In this document: in pieces, positions 62,111 to 64,000 of the stretch
How positions within the stretch are numbered: position 1 is the stretch's first letter
Layout: every line of letters begins with the position of its first letter
DNA from: Candidatus Methanoperedens sp.
GTDB lineage: Archaea; Halobacteriota; Methanosarcinia; Methanosarcinales; Methanoperedenaceae
Length of the DNA: 64,000 nt
Direction: 5' to 3'
NCBI GenBank assembly: GCA_012026795.1
Contig: VEPM01000008.1
Span: 62,001 to 126,000 of the forward strand
The notes under the pieces: model-generated
Seen by the model: the letters and a program-made list of their open reading frames with translations, nothing else
Told to the model about the DNA's origin: nothing
The model's database searches: none
Position numbers and translations under genes: made by a program

Positions 62111-63419
62111 AGGATACGCAAAACGCGGTCTGATTCGTGGTGATAAGTCGTTAAAAGAGAAGCTTATACAAAGGATCCTTGAAATAAAAAATATCTCACA
62201 AAAGCATGCCGATGAAATAGCAAGTGCAGTAATAGTTGAGGCCAGAGCTACCCTTGATCCGAAATCTGAAATCATAAAACCCATATATTCCGGTGTAACA
62301 ATGGGAGATTTCGGTGTGGGCTCACGCGGCATGGGGGATTTCTATACTCATGAGAAGATTGCGGAAGTGATAGGAAAGACCTCGGCTGTTGTGGATTCAT
62401 CGCATCTTGATGATTCAGGGGTTGTGCGGGCCGCAGGGCAGTATCTTGTGGTCACGATCGACGGGATGCATTCGCGCCTTTCGGATTTTCCTTTCCTTGC
62501 AGGATTCCATGTTGCCCGTGCAGCGCTTCGTGATGTATATGTGATGGGCGCGCGTCCTGTGGCGATGCTTTCAGATATACATGTGGCAGATGATGGGGAT
62601 GTGGCAAAGATCTTCGACCATATTGCCGGAATTACTACTGTTTCAGGATTGACAGGCATTCCTCTTATTACAGGCAGCACTCTGCGAATAGGCGGTGACA
62701 TGGTGATCGGTGAACGGATGACAGGCGGGGTTGGCGCTGTTGGTTTGGCAGAGAAGCTCACTGCACGCATCCAGGCAAAGCCCGGAGATATCATAATCAT
62801 GACAGAAGGAGCAGGAGGAGGTACTATTTCTACGACTGCGCTTTATTACGGGATGCATGAGCTTGTGGATGAGACTGTTAACCTCAAGTTCATAGATGCC
62901 TGCGAGGCGCTCCTTGATGCAGGATTGGTTGAAAAAATACATGCAATGACCGATGTGACAAATGGCGGAGTACGCGGGGATGCTAAGGAAATAGCAAGAA
63001 CAGCACAGGTTAAACTCGTTTTTGAAGAAGAGAAATTACGTGCGCTTGTGAATGAAAAAGTGCTTAAGATGCTTGAAAAGCTTGAAATAGATTATCTTGG
63101 GGTTTCGCTTGATGCGCTTTTAATAATAGCGCCGCCTGAGTATGCTGATAATATCCTGGAATGCGTGCAAAGAAAAGGTGTTGCTATTGATATTGTCGGA
63201 AAAGTCGTGGATGGGGAAGGGGCAGAACTGATAGTAGATGGCAAACCAAATGATTTCACACCGCGCTTCCGGGAATCTGCATATACGCCAATAAAGAAGC
63301 TGGTTGGTGAGAAGACCCCGAAGAATTTTGATAAGATGAAGAAAGCAGTAGATGAGGCTGCGGTGCAGGCCATTGAGAAGAAGAAACGTGTTGTGGAAAT
63401 ATTGGAAAATAAAAGATAG
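62100..63419 (+). CDS. AIR synthase-like (PurM/HypE/SelD-fold) protein
   Basis: This is a 439-aa protein from ATG 62100 (MDIEGYAKRGLIRGDKSLKE; GTGGAG ribosome site). After an N-terminal helical 60 residues (absent from PurM) it has the family pattern: VTMGDFGVGSRGMGDFYTHE, VVTIDGMHSRLSDFPFLAGF, MGARPVAMLSDIHVADDGDV, GDIIIMTEGAGGGTI and TDVTNGGVRGDAKEIA. It uses ATP to activate an amide or acid. The extra N-terminal part sets it apart from HypE; the substrate is unknown. Overlaps hisH. Confidence 0.85.
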   Translation: MDIEGYAKRGLIRGDKSLKEKLIQRILEIKNISQKHADEIASAVIVEARATLDPKSEIIKPIYSGVTMGDFGVGSRGMGDFYTHEKIAEVIGKTSAVVDSSHLDDSGVVRAAGQYLVVTIDGMHSRLSDFPFLAGFHVARAALRDVYVMGARPVAMLSDIHVADDGDVAKIFDHIAGITTVSGLTGIPLITGSTLRIGGDMVIGERMTGGVGAVGLAEKLTARIQAKPGDIIIMTEGAGGGTISTTALYYGMHELVDETVNLKFIDACEALLDAGLVEKIHAMTDVTNGGVRGDAKEIARTAQVKLVFEEEKLRALVNEKVLKMLEKLEIDYLGVSLDALLIIAPPEYADNILECVQRKGVAIDIVGKVVDGEGAELIVDGKPNDFTPRFRESAYTPIKKLVGEKTPKNFDKMKKAVDEAAVQAIEKKKRVVEILENKR

Positions 63420-63513
63420 ATATGTATCAAAATATATATTACTTTATATATTACTTTTACTGTTTTACCAACCTCAAAACTTATGATAGTAATGATTGAT
63501 TTAATATTGATGA

Positions 63514-64000
63514 TCATACCGTTCTCCCGCCTTTTGCCGACCACACGAACACGCCCGTTATTACGAGCGCAAGCACAAAACTCGCATAAAAGCCGGCAGC
63601 GAACCCTGCCACTGTAATGATCATACCGGTCACGAGCGGGCCTGTTGAGTGCCCGATATCCATCGTCGATGACAATGCCCCCATGGATGCGCCGATCTCT
63701 TCCCTTCTGGCAATATCGGCGACATACGCGCTTGTAGCTACAGTGGACAGTGAAATGCCAAGGCCTGTCCCGATACTGATCGCGATGAACTGGGGGAAGG
63801 ATGAAGAGAGAGAAATGGCCCCAATAGATATCCCTGACAGGAGGAGACCTGTGCATATCTGCATGCGCTTATCAATGCGATCAGCGATCCAGCCGAATAC
63901 TGGTTTTGTGGTTGCGATCAGTAACACCTGCACCGCAAAGATGATGCCTGTTTGATAAGGATCAATACCCCTGGATGCGAGGAATAACGGCAGGAATGTT
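63514..64000 (-). CDS. MFS transporter, partial at right edge
   Basis: The stop is at 63514; the frame stays open to 64000, where the beginning is cut off. Visible are about 161 residues: FLPLFLASRGIDPYQTGIIF and QVLLIATTKPVFGWIADRID (the MFS loop), GISIGAISLSSSFPQFIAIS, STVATSAYVADIARREEIGA, and STMDIGHSTGPLVTGMIITV with a FVLALVITGVFVW ending. It is the C-terminal half of a twelve-helix transporter. Substrate unknown. Confidence 0.88.
   Translation of the reverse strand, partial: TFLPLFLASRGIDPYQTGIIFAVQVLLIATTKPVFGWIADRIDKRMQICTGLLLSGISIGAISLSSSFPQFIAISIGTGLGISLSTVATSAYVADIARREEIGASMGALSSTMDIGHSTGPLVTGMIITVAGFAAGFYASFVLALVITGVFVWSAKGGRTV

Overview
The window is archaeal chromosomal DNA. 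The lines of evidence are: an intron-containing tRNA-Gly; archaeal ribosomal protein S15 followed by a RecJ-like DHH nuclease and a KEOPS Pcc1-like subunit; fibrillarin; the rare type-2 seryl-tRNA synthetase of methanogen-related Euryarchaeota; a beta-RFAP synthase of methanopterin synthesis; an archaeal-type aspartate-semialdehyde dehydrogenase; and a PGF-CTERM-like tail on one cytochrome. Several multiheme c-type cytochromes next to NrfD/NrfC-like and cytochrome b genes fit a respiring, cytochrome-rich Methanosarcinales-type archaeon. A Candidatus Methanoperedens (ANME-2d)-like organism is my best guess; this is inference, not proven here.

Region 1 (1-10.9 kb, minus strand) is the most unusual part: an operon for an extracellular contractile injection system (eCIS). 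In transcription order it holds a small Cys-rich protein, an Afp15-like double AAA+ ATPase, a DUF4255 (Pvc16-type) cap protein, a carboxypeptidase-regulatory-like beta-sandwich protein, the sheath, tube protein 1, a gpE-like tail assembly chaperone, a DUF6760-type small ORF in the -1 frame, tube protein 2, a 564-aa repeat protein I cannot assign, a LysM hub protein, a gpD-like hub and a gpV-like spike that runs off the left edge. There are no capsid, portal, terminase or integrase genes, so it is not a prophage in the visible part. The rest of the baseplate, the fibres, the tape measure and any effectors would lie to the left.

Region 2 (11-34 kb) is mostly housekeeping: tRNA-Gly, a cyclic-2,3-DPG-synthetase-like GTPase, a cytochrome b plus multiheme cytochrome pair, an AN1-finger/rhomboid fusion, FtsZ, beta-RFAP synthase, the S15-RecJ-Pcc1 cluster, a TetR/ABC-export operon, a PAS-GAF-winged-helix regulator, IscU/IscS, an AbrB/PIN toxin-antitoxin pair, a SufS-like desulfurase and a site-2 protease.

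Region 3 (34.5-49 kb) has CutA, a secreted DUF11-type protein with a clear terminator, a trehalose-6-phosphate synthase/phosphatase with an MFS transporter and two glycosyltransferases, a P-type ATPase, a second PIN-domain pair, a beta-decarboxylating dehydrogenase, fibrillarin and a CcmC-like membrane protein.

Region 4 (49-64 kb) has type-2 SerRS, a split lipoate ligase (LplB/LplA), an SDR enzyme, an electron-transfer operon (two multiheme cytochromes, a four-cluster Fe-S protein and NrfD), ferredoxin plus Asd, an aminotransferase, an AT-rich OLD-family nuclease that looks acquired, HisH, an AIR-synthase-like protein and an MFS transporter cut by the right edge. Three intergenic inverted or direct repeats of a similar style (16.2, 32.7 and 47.85 kb) are dispersed in the window.
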